Shown here in pieces: positions 7,714 to 14,882 of a DNA stretch of 17,559 nt. Source of the stretch: Verrucomicrobiota bacterium (lineage in GTDB: Bacteria > Verrucomicrobiota > Verrucomicrobiia > Chthoniobacterales > UBA10450); contig QHQU01000068.1 of assembly GCA_003219925.1 (NCBI GenBank), forward strand, positions 1 through 17,559, read 5' to 3'. Under the pieces are notes generated by a model, which had not been told where the DNA came from, made no database searches, and was given only the letters and a program-made list of their open reading frames with translations. The position numbers and the translations under genes were made by a program. Every line of letters starts with the position of its first letter. Within the stretch, counting starts at the first letter, position 1.

Positions 7714-7818
7714 CCGGAATCCAGAATCTGGGACCGCGCGATGAACTTTCGCGTTGAGCATCACGCATCGAGCATCAAGAATGTAATATCCAGCTATCGA
7801 GCCGCAGCATTCGGTAAC

Positions 7819-8700
7819 GTGAATTTGACCCTGTATCTCAAATCCCGTCAGCGGATGATTGATCATGCGCTGGATCGGTTCCTGCCAAAAGAAAATGCAG
7901 CGCCGCCGACCATCCACAAAGCGATGCGTTACAGTATGTTTGCCGGCGGCAAGCGGTTGCGCCCGATTCTTTGTCTCGCTGCGGCTGAAGGTTGCAAGGG
8001 AAGAATGCGTGACGCACTCCCATTGGCCTGCGCAATGGAGTGCATCCACACCTATTCCTTAGTTCACGACGATTTGCCGAGCATGGACAACGACGATTTC
8101 CGACGCGGCCGCGCGACCTGTCACAAAGTTTTCGGTGACGGCATTGCCGTCCTTGCGGGCGACGCGTTGCTCACCGTCGCGTTCGAAATTGCGGCCCGCG
8201 CCAAACCGACGCGCCGCTATTCCATGTCGGAAATGTTTCGCGAGATCTCGATCGCGGCCGGCAGCCGCAGGCTCATTGCCGGCCAGGTGGCAGATCTCGA
8301 AGCGGAAGGTAAAAAAGTTTCGCGCGCTCAACTCCGTTACATCCACGAACATAAAACGGCTGCCATGATCACCACCTCCGTTCGTCTCGGTGCAATGAGT
8401 GCAAATGCCGACCCAAAAAAGCTGCGCGCGATTACCAGGTTTGGCTACGCACTCGGCCTGGCTTTTCAGGTGATAGACGACATTCTCGACGTCACGCAAA
8501 CGAGCGAGAAGCTCGGCAAGAGCGCAGGCAAAGATATCGCCGCCCAAAAGGCAACCTATCCGGCGGTGATTGGGCTGGAAGCATCGCGCGCAGAAGCGCG
8601 GCGGCTGACCCACGCTGCGCAAAACGCGCTCAAACTTTTTGGCAAAGAAGCTGAGCCGCTGCGAGAACTCGCAAATTATCTCCTCGCCCGTGAGTACTGA
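7819..8700 (+). CDS. Short-chain polyprenyl (farnesyl/geranylgeranyl) diphosphate synthase
   Basis: This trans-isoprenyl diphosphate synthase condenses isopentenyl diphosphate with an allylic diphosphate to make C15-C20 precursors for quinones, undecaprenyl lipids or carotenoids. I start it at GTG 7819 (293 residues; NLTLYLKSRQRMIDHALDRF) because the open frame upstream runs through a repeat and has no family character. Visible motifs, numbered from that start: GGKRLRP at about 43-49, the first Asp-rich motif DDLPSMDNDD at 84-93, GQVADLEAEGK near 155-165, and the second Asp-rich motif DDILD at 220-224. Insertion of two residues in the first motif (DDxxxxD) is the usual bacterial IspA-like form. 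The product chain length cannot be set from sequence alone. It is convergent with tsaD. Confidence 0.92.
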   Translation: MNLTLYLKSRQRMIDHALDRFLPKENAAPPTIHKAMRYSMFAGGKRLRPILCLAAAEGCKGRMRDALPLACAMECIHTYSLVHDDLPSMDNDDFRRGRATCHKVFGDGIAVLAGDALLTVAFEIAARAKPTRRYSMSEMFREISIAAGSRRLIAGQVADLEAEGKKVSRAQLRYIHEHKTAAMITTSVRLGAMSANADPKKLRAITRFGYALGLAFQVIDDILDVTQTSEKLGKSAGKDIAAQKATYPAVIGLEASRAEARRLTHAAQNALKLFGKEAEPLRELANYLLAREY

Positions 8701-8717
8701 TTGCCTGATCTGGGGAG

Positions 8718-8853
8718 CTGCCGGGTAGCGCATGCGTCTCGCGTGTTGGCGAAACCATCTCGGTTTCGCGGACTTTTAAAGATTGTTTCGCCGGGACGCC
8801 GAAAGTCCGAGCCGGACTGGCATTGCACGCGAGACGCGCGCGCTACCCGGCAG
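8718..8853. repeat. REPIN-like element with 28-nt inverted arms
   Basis: The arms 8718-8745 and 8826-8853 are inverted copies with two mismatches. Both contain GTAG followed by a GC-rich inverted repeat (CGCG...CGCG). The interior carries a GCGAAAC/GTTTCGC hairpin near 8750-8770 and one copy of the 17-mer GTCCGAGCCGGACTGGC. It fills the gap between convergent prenyl synthase and tsaD genes. The outer GGGTAGCGCA is shared with the element at 7592. Confidence 0.85.
8805..8822 (+). repeat. 17-mer hairpin repeat GTCCGAGCCGGACTGGC, copy 1
   Basis: A short hairpin (GTCCG/CGGAC with loop AGC) followed by TGGCA. It lies inside the inverted-repeat element 8718-8853. Identical 17-mers occur at 10015 and 16846 in the same orientation. 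Confidence 0.8.
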
Positions 8854-8860
8854 AAAAGAA

Positions 8861-9940
8861 TCACCTGAGCGCAAGATTTGGATCGATCTCCTCCGCCAAA
8901 TCGGAAACAATTCCGTTTTCCAGTCGCAGCATCGCAGCGAATGCAATCATGGCTGCGTTGTCGGTGCACAGCCAAGGTTCAGCGACAAGGAATTCGATAC
9001 CATTTTTCTGGCAGGCGGCGCGCAAATTTTCCCGCAGCGCGCGATTACAACTCACGCCGCCGCTCAACGTCAGACGGCGCGATTTGGTTTGCTGCAGCGC
9101 GCACAAACTTTTCTCGCGCAAGACATCGATGACTGCTTCTTGAAAGGAGGCGCAGAGATCCGCCAGCACGTCATCCCGAGCGTGAGTCGAGGGATCCCGA
9201 TGCGTTACCTTTAAGCTTTCATGGCGGGATCCCTCGACTTCGCTCGGGATGACAATTTTCGGCAACAAATACCGCACCGCCGTCTTCAAGCCGCTGAAGC
9301 TAAAATTCAGATCTCCGGAGTTCAGCATGCTCCGGGGAAGATCGAATTTTTTCGCGTTACCTGTTTGCGCCCGCATTTCAATCTCAGGGCCGCCCGGATA
9401 ACCGAGCCCAAGCAACTTCGCCACCTTATCGAACGCCTCCCCAGCGGCGTCATCGAGCGTGGTACCAAGAATTTCGTAATCGCCAACGCCCCGCACGTTG
9501 ACGAGCAAACTGTGCCCGCCACTCACGATCAGAGCAATGTTCGGCTCGATTTTTTCGCAGCCAAAAAATGGCGAGAGCAAATGCCCTTCCAGATGATTGA
9601 TCGCGAGAAATGGTTTGCCGGCGCCGATGGCCAGACCTTTCGCCGCCGAATTTCCGACAAGTAGCGAACTGGCGAGCCCCGGTCCGCTCGTGGCGGCGAA
9701 GGCGTCGATCTCATTGATCGTAATCTTCGCGGATGCCATTGCGCGCTCGAGCAAGCGCGGTAGCTGCGCGACATGATTGCGGGACGCGACTTCCGGCACT
9801 ACGCCGCCGAATTTTTCATGCTCCGCAGTTTGCGAGGCCACTTCGCTGGCGAGCAGCTCCGGGCCGCACTGGCGGTTTCGGCCGCGCAAGATCGCCACCG
9901 CGGTCTCGTCACAAGAGGTTTCGATCGCGAGAATTGTCAC
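8861..9940 (-). CDS. tsaD: tRNA N6-adenosine threonylcarbamoyltransferase TsaD, with an in-frame repeat insert
   Basis: TsaD transfers threonylcarbamoyl from TC-AMP to A37 of ANN-decoding tRNAs, working with TsaB and TsaE in the cytoplasm. The ASKHA-fold motifs are complete: ILAIETSCDETAVAI at 3-17, EVASRNHV at 50-57, the metal-binding NHLEGH at 115-120, IVSGGHSLL at 138-146, DDAAGEAFDKVA at 163-174, FSFSGLKTAVRY at 213-224, LSGGVSCNRALR, and CTDNAAMIA. It is 359 residues, slightly long. The extra length comes from residues about 230-257 (VIPSEVEGSRH onwards), which are encoded by a complete 84-nt copy of the intergenic palindromic repeat (9170-9253). The insert falls in the variable linker before DLCASFQEAVIDVL, so the catalytic core is kept. 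The ATG has no strong Shine-Dalgarno. ctpA lies upstream on the same strand. Confidence 0.96.
   Translation of the reverse strand: MTILAIETSCDETAVAILRGRNRQCGPELLASEVASQTAEHEKFGGVVPEVASRNHVAQLPRLLERAMASAKITINEIDAFAATSGPGLASSLLVGNSAAKGLAIGAGKPFLAINHLEGHLLSPFFGCEKIEPNIALIVSGGHSLLVNVRGVGDYEILGTTLDDAAGEAFDKVAKLLGLGYPGGPEIEMRAQTGNAKKFDLPRSMLNSGDLNFSFSGLKTAVRYLLPKIVIPSEVEGSRHESLKVTHRDPSTHARDDVLADLCASFQEAVIDVLREKSLCALQQTKSRRLTLSGGVSCNRALRENLRAACQKNGIEFLVAEPWLCTDNAAMIAFAAMLRLENGIVSDLAEEIDPNLALR
9170..9253. repeat. Palindromic repeat, GTCATCCCGAG family, copy 2, inside tsaD
   Basis: The repeat begins GTCATCCCGAGCG and ends CGCTCGGGATGAC, with inner arms GAGGGATCCCG / CGGGATCCCTC. Its length, 84 nt, is a multiple of three and it contains no stop in the tsaD frame. 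It contributes 28 codons to TsaD. The core (GTTACCTTTAAGCTTTC) has the same orientation as in copies 1 and 3. Confidence 0.93.
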
Positions 9941-9949
9941 AAAGCAGTC

Positions 9950-10049
9950 GTCATCCCGAGCGTAGTCGAGGGATCCCGTTGAAGTTACTTAAAGCTTCGC
10001 GCCGAGATCCCTCGGTCCGAGCCGGACTGGCATTTTCGCTCGGGATGAC
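9950..10049. repeat. Palindromic repeat, GTCATCCCGAG family, copy 3, carrying a nested 17-mer
   Basis: The repeat begins GTCATCCCGAGCG and ends CGCTCGGGATGAC, filling the ctpA-tsaD spacer. The right arm is interrupted after ATCCCTCG by the 17-mer GTCCGAGCCGGACTGGC (10015-10031) plus ATTTT, in place of the usual ACTT or ACTGTG, giving 100 nt rather than about 85. Confidence 0.9.
10015..10032 (+). repeat. 17-mer hairpin repeat GTCCGAGCCGGACTGGC, copy 2 (nested)
   Basis: Identical to the copies at 8805 and 16846. It lies within the right arm of the palindromic repeat 9950-10049, displacing part of the stem. Confidence 0.8.
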
Positions 10050-10051
10050 GA

Positions 10052-11356
10052 CTATTTTTTGGCCTCGTTTTTCGGCGAGTTTTCCTGCGCGTAGGTCATT
10101 ACACCTTTGAGGGCGTCAATCGCGCGCAGCATTTGCGGGTCGCGCGAACGAACCTGCGTTTTCTCGTCCCCGATTTTGGTGTCGCTGTTGCGCGAAAGGA
10201 AAAGGGCGTGCTCCTGTTCAGCCGTCATTGGCACTGCAATATTCGGCGTGACTCCGTTCCCGTGGATAACCTGCTTACCGGGGGTGTAGTACTTCGCGGT
10301 GGTAAAACGTAAAGCCGATCCATCGGGCAGTTGCAAAACATTCTGCACTGATCCTTTCCCGAAAGTTGTTTCGCCGACAAGGATGGCGCGTTTTAAGTCC
10401 TTGAGCGCCCCCGAAACGATCTCCGCGCCGCTGGCACTACCTTCATTGACCAATACCGCCAGCGGAAAACGCGGGCGCTCCTTTGCCGTGGAGGAAGTGG
10501 GGTAGTCGCGTTCTTGCGATGCGGCTCGTCCCTGAGTGGAAACGACTATTGTATTAGGTGGCAGGAACTGGGCGCAGACATCGACCGCGCTGTTGAGCAG
10601 GCCGCCGGGGTTATTTCGTAAATCCAAAACCAGGGCCTGCATTCCTTGCTTCTGCAATTCATCGAGCGTCTTCGCTAACTCTTCGGCCGTCGGTTCGTTG
10701 AACTGCACCACCCGCACGTAACCGACCTTGAATGCGCCGGTCAGTTCCTTATCGATGAGATGGGCATTCTTCACGCTCTGCACCTTTACTTCGGCGCGCT
10801 CCAGCACGTAATCTTTAACTTCTTTGCTGGACGGTCTAAGAATCGTTAGGGTCGCCTTCTGTTCTGGTTTGCCCCGCAGCAGATTGACCGCCTGTTGCAA
10901 TTCCAATTTCTCCGTCGGCGTGCCGTTAATTTTCAAAATCTGATCGCCCGCCAGAATGCCCGCCTTCGCCGCCGGGGTGTCTTCCATTGGTGTGACAACG
11001 GTGAGGACACCATTTTTGGTCGAGACTTCGATACCCAGTCCGTTGAAGCGGCTGCGGGTATCGTCCTGCATGTCGCGAAAATCGTCCGGTTCCATGAACT
11101 GGCTGTGGGGATCGAGCGAGGCGAGCATCCCCTTCATCGCGGCATAGACGAGATCGTGATAACTCGTCTTATCACCATCCACATAATCCTGTCGCAGCAA
11201 CTGTATCGCTTTGGCGAAGACCGCGATCTGCGCGTAGCCGCTATCCGGATCATTTTCCGCCGCGTGGACGGTGAAGAGCCGCAGCACCAGTAGCCCGTTG
11301 ATGACCGCGAGGAACCCCACCACAATAAGAACGAATCGACGTTTCATGAAGATCAT
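10052..11356 (-). CDS. ctpA: S41-family carboxyl-terminal processing protease (CtpA/Prc type)
   Basis: This periplasmic serine protease cleaves proteins near the C-terminus, with roles in cell-envelope protein turnover and maturation. The 434 residues begin with an uncleaved or signal-type hydrophobic helix (FVLIVVGFLAVINGLLVLRLF). Next comes the N-terminal CtpA segment (AAMKGMLASLDPHSQFMEP), then a PDZ domain at about 105-190 (GIEVSTKNGVLTVVTPMEDT, then AGDQILKINGT). The catalytic core has VLDLRNNPGGLL at 243-254, NEGSASGAEI with the likely nucleophile Ser309, and GKGSVQ with the general-base Lys334, the usual 25-residue spacing. The start could be ATG 11356 or the in-frame ATG three codons later (MKRRF); neither has a clear Shine-Dalgarno. 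It is followed by a palindromic repeat and then tsaD on the same strand. Confidence 0.95.
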   Translation of the reverse strand: MIFMKRRFVLIVVGFLAVINGLLVLRLFTVHAAENDPDSGYAQIAVFAKAIQLLRQDYVDGDKTSYHDLVYAAMKGMLASLDPHSQFMEPDDFRDMQDDTRSRFNGLGIEVSTKNGVLTVVTPMEDTPAAKAGILAGDQILKINGTPTEKLELQQAVNLLRGKPEQKATLTILRPSSKEVKDYVLERAEVKVQSVKNAHLIDKELTGAFKVGYVRVVQFNEPTAEELAKTLDELQKQGMQALVLDLRNNPGGLLNSAVDVCAQFLPPNTIVVSTQGRAASQERDYPTSSTAKERPRFPLAVLVNEGSASGAEIVSGALKDLKRAILVGETTFGKGSVQNVLQLPDGSALRFTTAKYYTPGKQVIHGNGVTPNIAVPMTAEQEHALFLSRNSDTKIGDEKTQVRSRDPQMLRAIDALKGVMTYAQENSPKNEAKK

Positions 11357-11436
11357 GATTTTCGCTCAGGGCGAAATTTTTGGCAACGGTCAACCCATTC
11401 GTTAACGTCCCATCCTACCAAACTGTTGAAAAACTG

Positions 11437-11544
11437 CCCTCACCTCAATCCTCTCCCTAATGGAGCGGAAGCCGGCACTTCGCGTGTCTCCGTAATTGCA
11501 CCAGAGAGCGGTTCCTTCTCCCTGGGGAGAGGCTAGGATGAGGG
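11437..11544. repeat. Inverted repeat CCCTCA...TGAGGG between ctpA and the DUF885 gene
   Basis: Left arm 11437-11457 (CCCTCACCTCAATCC then TCTCCC) pairs imperfectly with right arm 11524-11544 (GGGGAGAGGCTAGGATGAGG then G). The interior shows no gene. It sits in the 211-nt gap between divergent ctpA and the DUF885 gene, ending 23 nt before the DUF885 start, so it would lie in or next to that gene's leader. Confidence 0.7.
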
Positions 11545-11567
11545 TTTCTCAATAGTCTGTTAGCGCA

Positions 11568-13325
11568 ATGATGAAACGATTTCTCCTCGTCATCCTTTTC
11601 GCGATCGTTCCGGCGCTTAACGCCGCGCAAAACACCGATGCCGATTTCAGCGCGGTGGCGGAAGAGTTCATCAAAGGTTACCTGAACGCGCGCCCGCTTC
11701 TTGCGACCCGGCTTGGTTTCCATGAATACGATGGCCGGGCGGATGATTTCAGCCGGCTTGCGCTCGATGCCGAATTGCAGCGTCTTCGCCGTTTTGAGGA
11801 CCGGCTGCGGAAATTCGAGCCTGAGGAACTGAATACGCGCAATGGAATCGACTTACGCATCTTGCAAGCCGCAATCGCGAACGAGCTTTTCGAATTTCAG
11901 GATGTCCACAAGTTCGAGCGCAACCCCATGACCTATGCGCGCTGCGCCGATTTGAACATTTACATCGCGCGCAATTTCGCACCGCTGGAAGACCGCGTTC
12001 GCAGCCTGCTCCAAATTGAAGCCCAAATCCCGAACATTCTCATCGCCGGCAAAACCAATCTGGAGGCGGTTTTGCCCAGGCCGTACGTCGAACTCGCAAT
12101 CCAGATCGCACGCGGTTCCGCCGATTTTTTGCGGAAAGACATGGTGAGTGCGGTCGAGACCGTGAAGGATCAGGAGCTGCGCGGGAATTTCATCGATGCC
12201 AATCGCAGGGCCGCCACCGCACTCAGCGATTTCGCGAGCTGGCTGGAAAAGGACAAGCTCCCGAAAGCGACGCCAAACTTCGCCTTGGGCGAGGCCAAGT
12301 ATCAACGGTGGCTAACAGAAACTGAGCTGGTCGATTTGCCGCCGGCCAAGATTCTCGAGATCGGACTGGCGAAGTTAAAAGAGGAGCAACAAACATTCGC
12401 CGATGCCGCCAAAATCATCGATCCGAATAAATCGCCGGCGGAAGTATTCAAGGAAATCCAGAAAGATCATCCCGGCGCCGACAAATTAATTCCCGATATT
12501 GCGAAGAATTTGGATCATATCCGCGGTTACGTTACCGAGCACAAGATTGTCGGCATTCCGCCGAACGCGAAAGCGCAGGTAAGAGAAACGCCGCAATATG
12601 ACCGGGCGACCTCGTTCGCCTCGATGGACACACCGGGGCCGTTCGAGAAAAAAGCGACCGAAGCATTCTATTACGTCACGCCGGTTGAGCCAAACTGGAG
12701 CGAGCAGCAAAAGGAAGAATGGCTTACCTCATTTAACTACTACACCGCGGATGTGACCTCGATCCACGAGGCCTATCCGGGTCATTATGTGCAATTTCTG
12801 CGCTTGAACGCCTCGAGCGCGAATAAGATTGAGAAGATTTTTGGCAGCTACGCTTTCATTGAGGGGTGGGCGCATTATTGCGAGCAAATGATGCTGGACC
12901 AGGGGTTCGGCGGCCCCAAAAAACCTCCCGGGTCTGCCGAGGAACAAGAACGGGCGGCAAAATATCGGATGGCACAGGCTTCGGAAGCGTTGCTGCGGCT
13001 TTGCCGGCTTTGCGTTTCGGTAAAAATGCACACCCAGGGGATGTCGGTCGATGAGGCGACCAGATTCTTTCGAGAAAATAGCTACTACGAAGATAAACCG
13101 GCGCGTAGTGAAGCGATGCGCGGCACCTTCGATTACGGCTACTTGAACTACAGTCTCGGCAAAATGGAGATTTTGAAATTGCGCGACGATTACAAGGCGC
13201 AGCAGGATGCCGAGTTCTCGTTAGAACAATTTCACAATCAGCTGCTCGATCACGGCATGCCGCCGATTCGTTTATTGCGCGAGCTTTTGCTCAAGGACAA
13301 GGCGAAGTGGGATGATGTGCTGTGA
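11568..13325 (+). CDS. DUF885 family secreted metallopeptidase-like protein
   Basis: This 585-residue protein belongs to the DUF885 family, whose members carry an HExxxGH-type zinc site and are thought to be peptidases. A signal peptide occupies residues 1-20 (MMKRFLLVILFAIVPALNAA). The family's hallmark motifs are clear: SIHEAYPGHYVQFLR with H400, E401 and H406 as probable zinc ligands or catalytic residues, and EGWAHYCEQMM at about 432-442 supplying the further Glu. The long helical N-terminal half (DADFSAVAEEFIKGYLNARP and onwards) and the C-terminal RGTFDYGYLNYSLGKMEILKLR also fit. The substrate is unknown. ATG 11568 is followed at once by a second in-frame ATG; neither has a strong Shine-Dalgarno. 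It is convergent with rmuC, with a palindromic repeat between them. Confidence 0.93.
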   Translation: MMKRFLLVILFAIVPALNAAQNTDADFSAVAEEFIKGYLNARPLLATRLGFHEYDGRADDFSRLALDAELQRLRRFEDRLRKFEPEELNTRNGIDLRILQAAIANELFEFQDVHKFERNPMTYARCADLNIYIARNFAPLEDRVRSLLQIEAQIPNILIAGKTNLEAVLPRPYVELAIQIARGSADFLRKDMVSAVETVKDQELRGNFIDANRRAATALSDFASWLEKDKLPKATPNFALGEAKYQRWLTETELVDLPPAKILEIGLAKLKEEQQTFADAAKIIDPNKSPAEVFKEIQKDHPGADKLIPDIAKNLDHIRGYVTEHKIVGIPPNAKAQVRETPQYDRATSFASMDTPGPFEKKATEAFYYVTPVEPNWSEQQKEEWLTSFNYYTADVTSIHEAYPGHYVQFLRLNASSANKIEKIFGSYAFIEGWAHYCEQMMLDQGFGGPKKPPGSAEEQERAAKYRMAQASEALLRLCRLCVSVKMHTQGMSVDEATRFFRENSYYEDKPARSEAMRGTFDYGYLNYSLGKMEILKLRDDYKAQQDAEFSLEQFHNQLLDHGMPPIRLLRELLLKDKAKWDDVL

Positions 13326-13353
13326 AAATGGAGCGATGGCGAGCGAACTTTCC

Positions 13354-13438
13354 GTCATCCCGAGCGATAGTCGAGGGACCCCGCCATGAAATCTTTAAGG
13401 TAACTTCCTCGGGATCCCTCGACTGTGCTCGGGATGAC
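13354..13438. repeat. Palindromic repeat, GTCATCCCGAG family, copy 4 (reversed core)
   Basis: The 85-nt element GTCATCCCGAGCG...GCTCGGGATGAC lies between the convergent DUF885 and rmuC stop codons. The asymmetric core reads ATCTTTAAGGTAACTTC, the reverse complement of copies 1-3, showing that the element occurs in both orientations. It may act as a bidirectional terminator, but there is no T-tract. Confidence 0.92.
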
Positions 13439-13441
13439 GAA

Positions 13442-14647
13442 CTATTCTTCCTCTTCCCCCTGCAGTAACTCCGGCAGCAAAGGCTGCGGGTTGCTCGGCA
13501 GTTCTTCCACGTCGCGCAGCTTTTTCGTGATCGCGCGGGAGCGCACCGCCACTTTGTCCATGTCGCTGGCGGCTTGGTCGAGCTTGTCTTTTACCTTTGA
13601 AAGCGCGTCGCCAAACTTGGCAAACTCTGTTTTGACTCCAGCTAACAAGTTCCAGACCTCACTCGATCGCTTCTGGATCGCGAGAGTGCGAAATCCCATT
13701 TGCAGACTGTTGAGCAACGCTGCCAGCGTGGTTGGCCCGGCGAAAACTACCCGGCAATCGCGCTGGATCTGCTCGACCAGACCGACTCGACGAATCGCTT
13801 CTGCATATAATCCTTCGGTCGGCAGAAACATCAGCGCGAAATCGGTCGTCTTTGGCGGATTAATATATTTCGCACAGATATCTTTCGCCGATTTCCTTAG
13901 CTGCGTTTCCAAATCTTTCATCGCGCCGTCGGTTAGCATTGAATCGCCGCTTTCCTGTGCCGTAATTAGTCGCTGATAATCTTCCATCGGAAATTTGGCG
14001 TCGATCGGCAGCCACACTGCTGCGCCATTTCCTTCGCCCGGCAGTTTGATCGCATAATCTACGCGTTCGCCGCTATCATCCCGCGTTTGGACGTTGCGAT
14101 CGAATTGTTCCGAAGTGAGCAACTGTTCGAGCAGCGTCCCGAGCTGCACTTCGCCCCAGCCGCCGCGCGTTTTCACATTGGTCAGCACCCGCTGCAATCC
14201 ACCGACATCGCTTGCCAATTGCTGCATCGCCCCGAGACCCTGGTGTACCTTTTCCAATCGCTCGCTCACCAGTTTAAACGATTCGCCCAGGCGTTTTTCG
14301 AGTGTTCCCTGCAATTTTTCGTCTACCGTGGCGCGCATTCGTTCGATTTGCTGCGCATTGTCTTTTTGCAATTCCTGTAAACGCAGATCGACGATCCCGC
14401 GCACGCTTTCCAACGAGGCGGTCAGTTCTTCGCGTTGCGATTTGGCGGCGTTGGCATTTTCCTCGCGGTTCCGCGCCAATTCATCGCGAAACACCTTTTC
14501 TTCTCGTTCCTGAGCGCGCTCAAGCAACTCGATTTTACCTAGAACGAGGGGACCAATTTTCGAATCACGGCGCGTCAGAAAAAAAACAAACGCAGCCAGC
14601 AATCCGCCGCCAGCAACGCCGATCAGGCAATAGAGCAGAGGATTCAT
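13442..14647 (-). CDS. rmuC: DNA recombination protein RmuC
   Basis: RmuC is a membrane-anchored, coiled-coil, nuclease-like protein linked to limiting recombination between inverted repeats. From ATG 14647 it has 401 residues: a transmembrane helix (LLYCLIGVAGGGLLAAFVFF), a long coiled coil rich in E/R/Q, then the RmuC domain with GGWGEVQLGTLLEQLL, VWLPIDAKFPMEDY, TTDFALMFLPTEGLYAEAI and VVFAGPTTLAALLNSLQMGF. The open frame extends 11 codons upstream to a GTG, but those codons lie in a palindromic repeat, so I prefer the ATG. AGGAG stands only one base before this ATG, unusually close. The gene follows the cobalamin-receptor gene on the same strand, separated by two repeats. Confidence 0.95.
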   Translation of the reverse strand: MNPLLYCLIGVAGGGLLAAFVFFLTRRDSKIGPLVLGKIELLERAQEREEKVFRDELARNREENANAAKSQREELTASLESVRGIVDLRLQELQKDNAQQIERMRATVDEKLQGTLEKRLGESFKLVSERLEKVHQGLGAMQQLASDVGGLQRVLTNVKTRGGWGEVQLGTLLEQLLTSEQFDRNVQTRDDSGERVDYAIKLPGEGNGAAVWLPIDAKFPMEDYQRLITAQESGDSMLTDGAMKDLETQLRKSAKDICAKYINPPKTTDFALMFLPTEGLYAEAIRRVGLVEQIQRDCRVVFAGPTTLAALLNSLQMGFRTLAIQKRSSEVWNLLAGVKTEFAKFGDALSKVKDKLDQAASDMDKVAVRSRAITKKLRDVEELPSNPQPLLPELLQGEEEE

Positions 14648-14653
14648 ACTCCT

Positions 14654-14729
14654 GTCATATCGAGCGCAGTCGAGAATCACTCCCCTCCGACATAATATTT
14701 AGAGATTCCTCGACTTCGCTCGGAATGAC
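14654..14729. repeat. Palindromic repeat, GTCATCCCGAG family, copy 5 (degenerate)
   Basis: A 76-nt diverged copy, GTCATATCGAGCG...CGCTCGGAATGAC, with an AT-rich core unlike the other copies. It lies immediately upstream of the rmuC start. Confidence 0.7.
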
Positions 14730-14772
14730 AAGGGCCTCAGCATGACGAGCAGATCGGAATGACAATACCTCC

Positions 14773-14871
14773 GTCATTCCGAGCGCAAGCGAGGGACCTC
14801 GCAAGGCTGATGACACATATAAGTTATCCCTGTTCGTGAGGTCTCTCGGCGTCTGTGCGCCTCGGGATGAC
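14773..14871. repeat. Palindromic repeat, GTCATCCCGAG family, copy 6 (degenerate)
   Basis: A 99-nt copy, GTCATTCCGAGCG...CTCGGGATGAC, with inner arms GAGGGACCTCGC / GTGAGGTCTCTC and a diverged core. It lies 11 nt downstream of the cobalamin-receptor stop codon and may shape that transcript's 3' end. Confidence 0.8.
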
Positions 14872-14882
14872 AGCCCGTGTTA

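Noticed and set aside
7639..7818. 60-residue N-terminal extension of the prenyl diphosphate synthase
   Set aside because: It reads through a REPIN-like arm and has low complexity (RRRQASSLRSPESR); family similarity begins at about NLTLYLKSRQR.
7592..8853. Insertion sequence or MITE with an internal gene
   Set aside because: No transposase frame lies within the repeats; the prenyl synthase between them is an intact housekeeping gene and the two flanking elements differ in arm sequence.
14648..14680. 11-residue N-terminal extension of RmuC from a GTG
   Set aside because: It lies within the degenerate palindromic repeat 14654-14729; the ATG at 14647 leads directly into the membrane anchor.
9170..14871. 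CRISPR array
   Set aside because: The repeats are dispersed, palindromic over their whole length and in both orientations, without regular spacers or cas genes.
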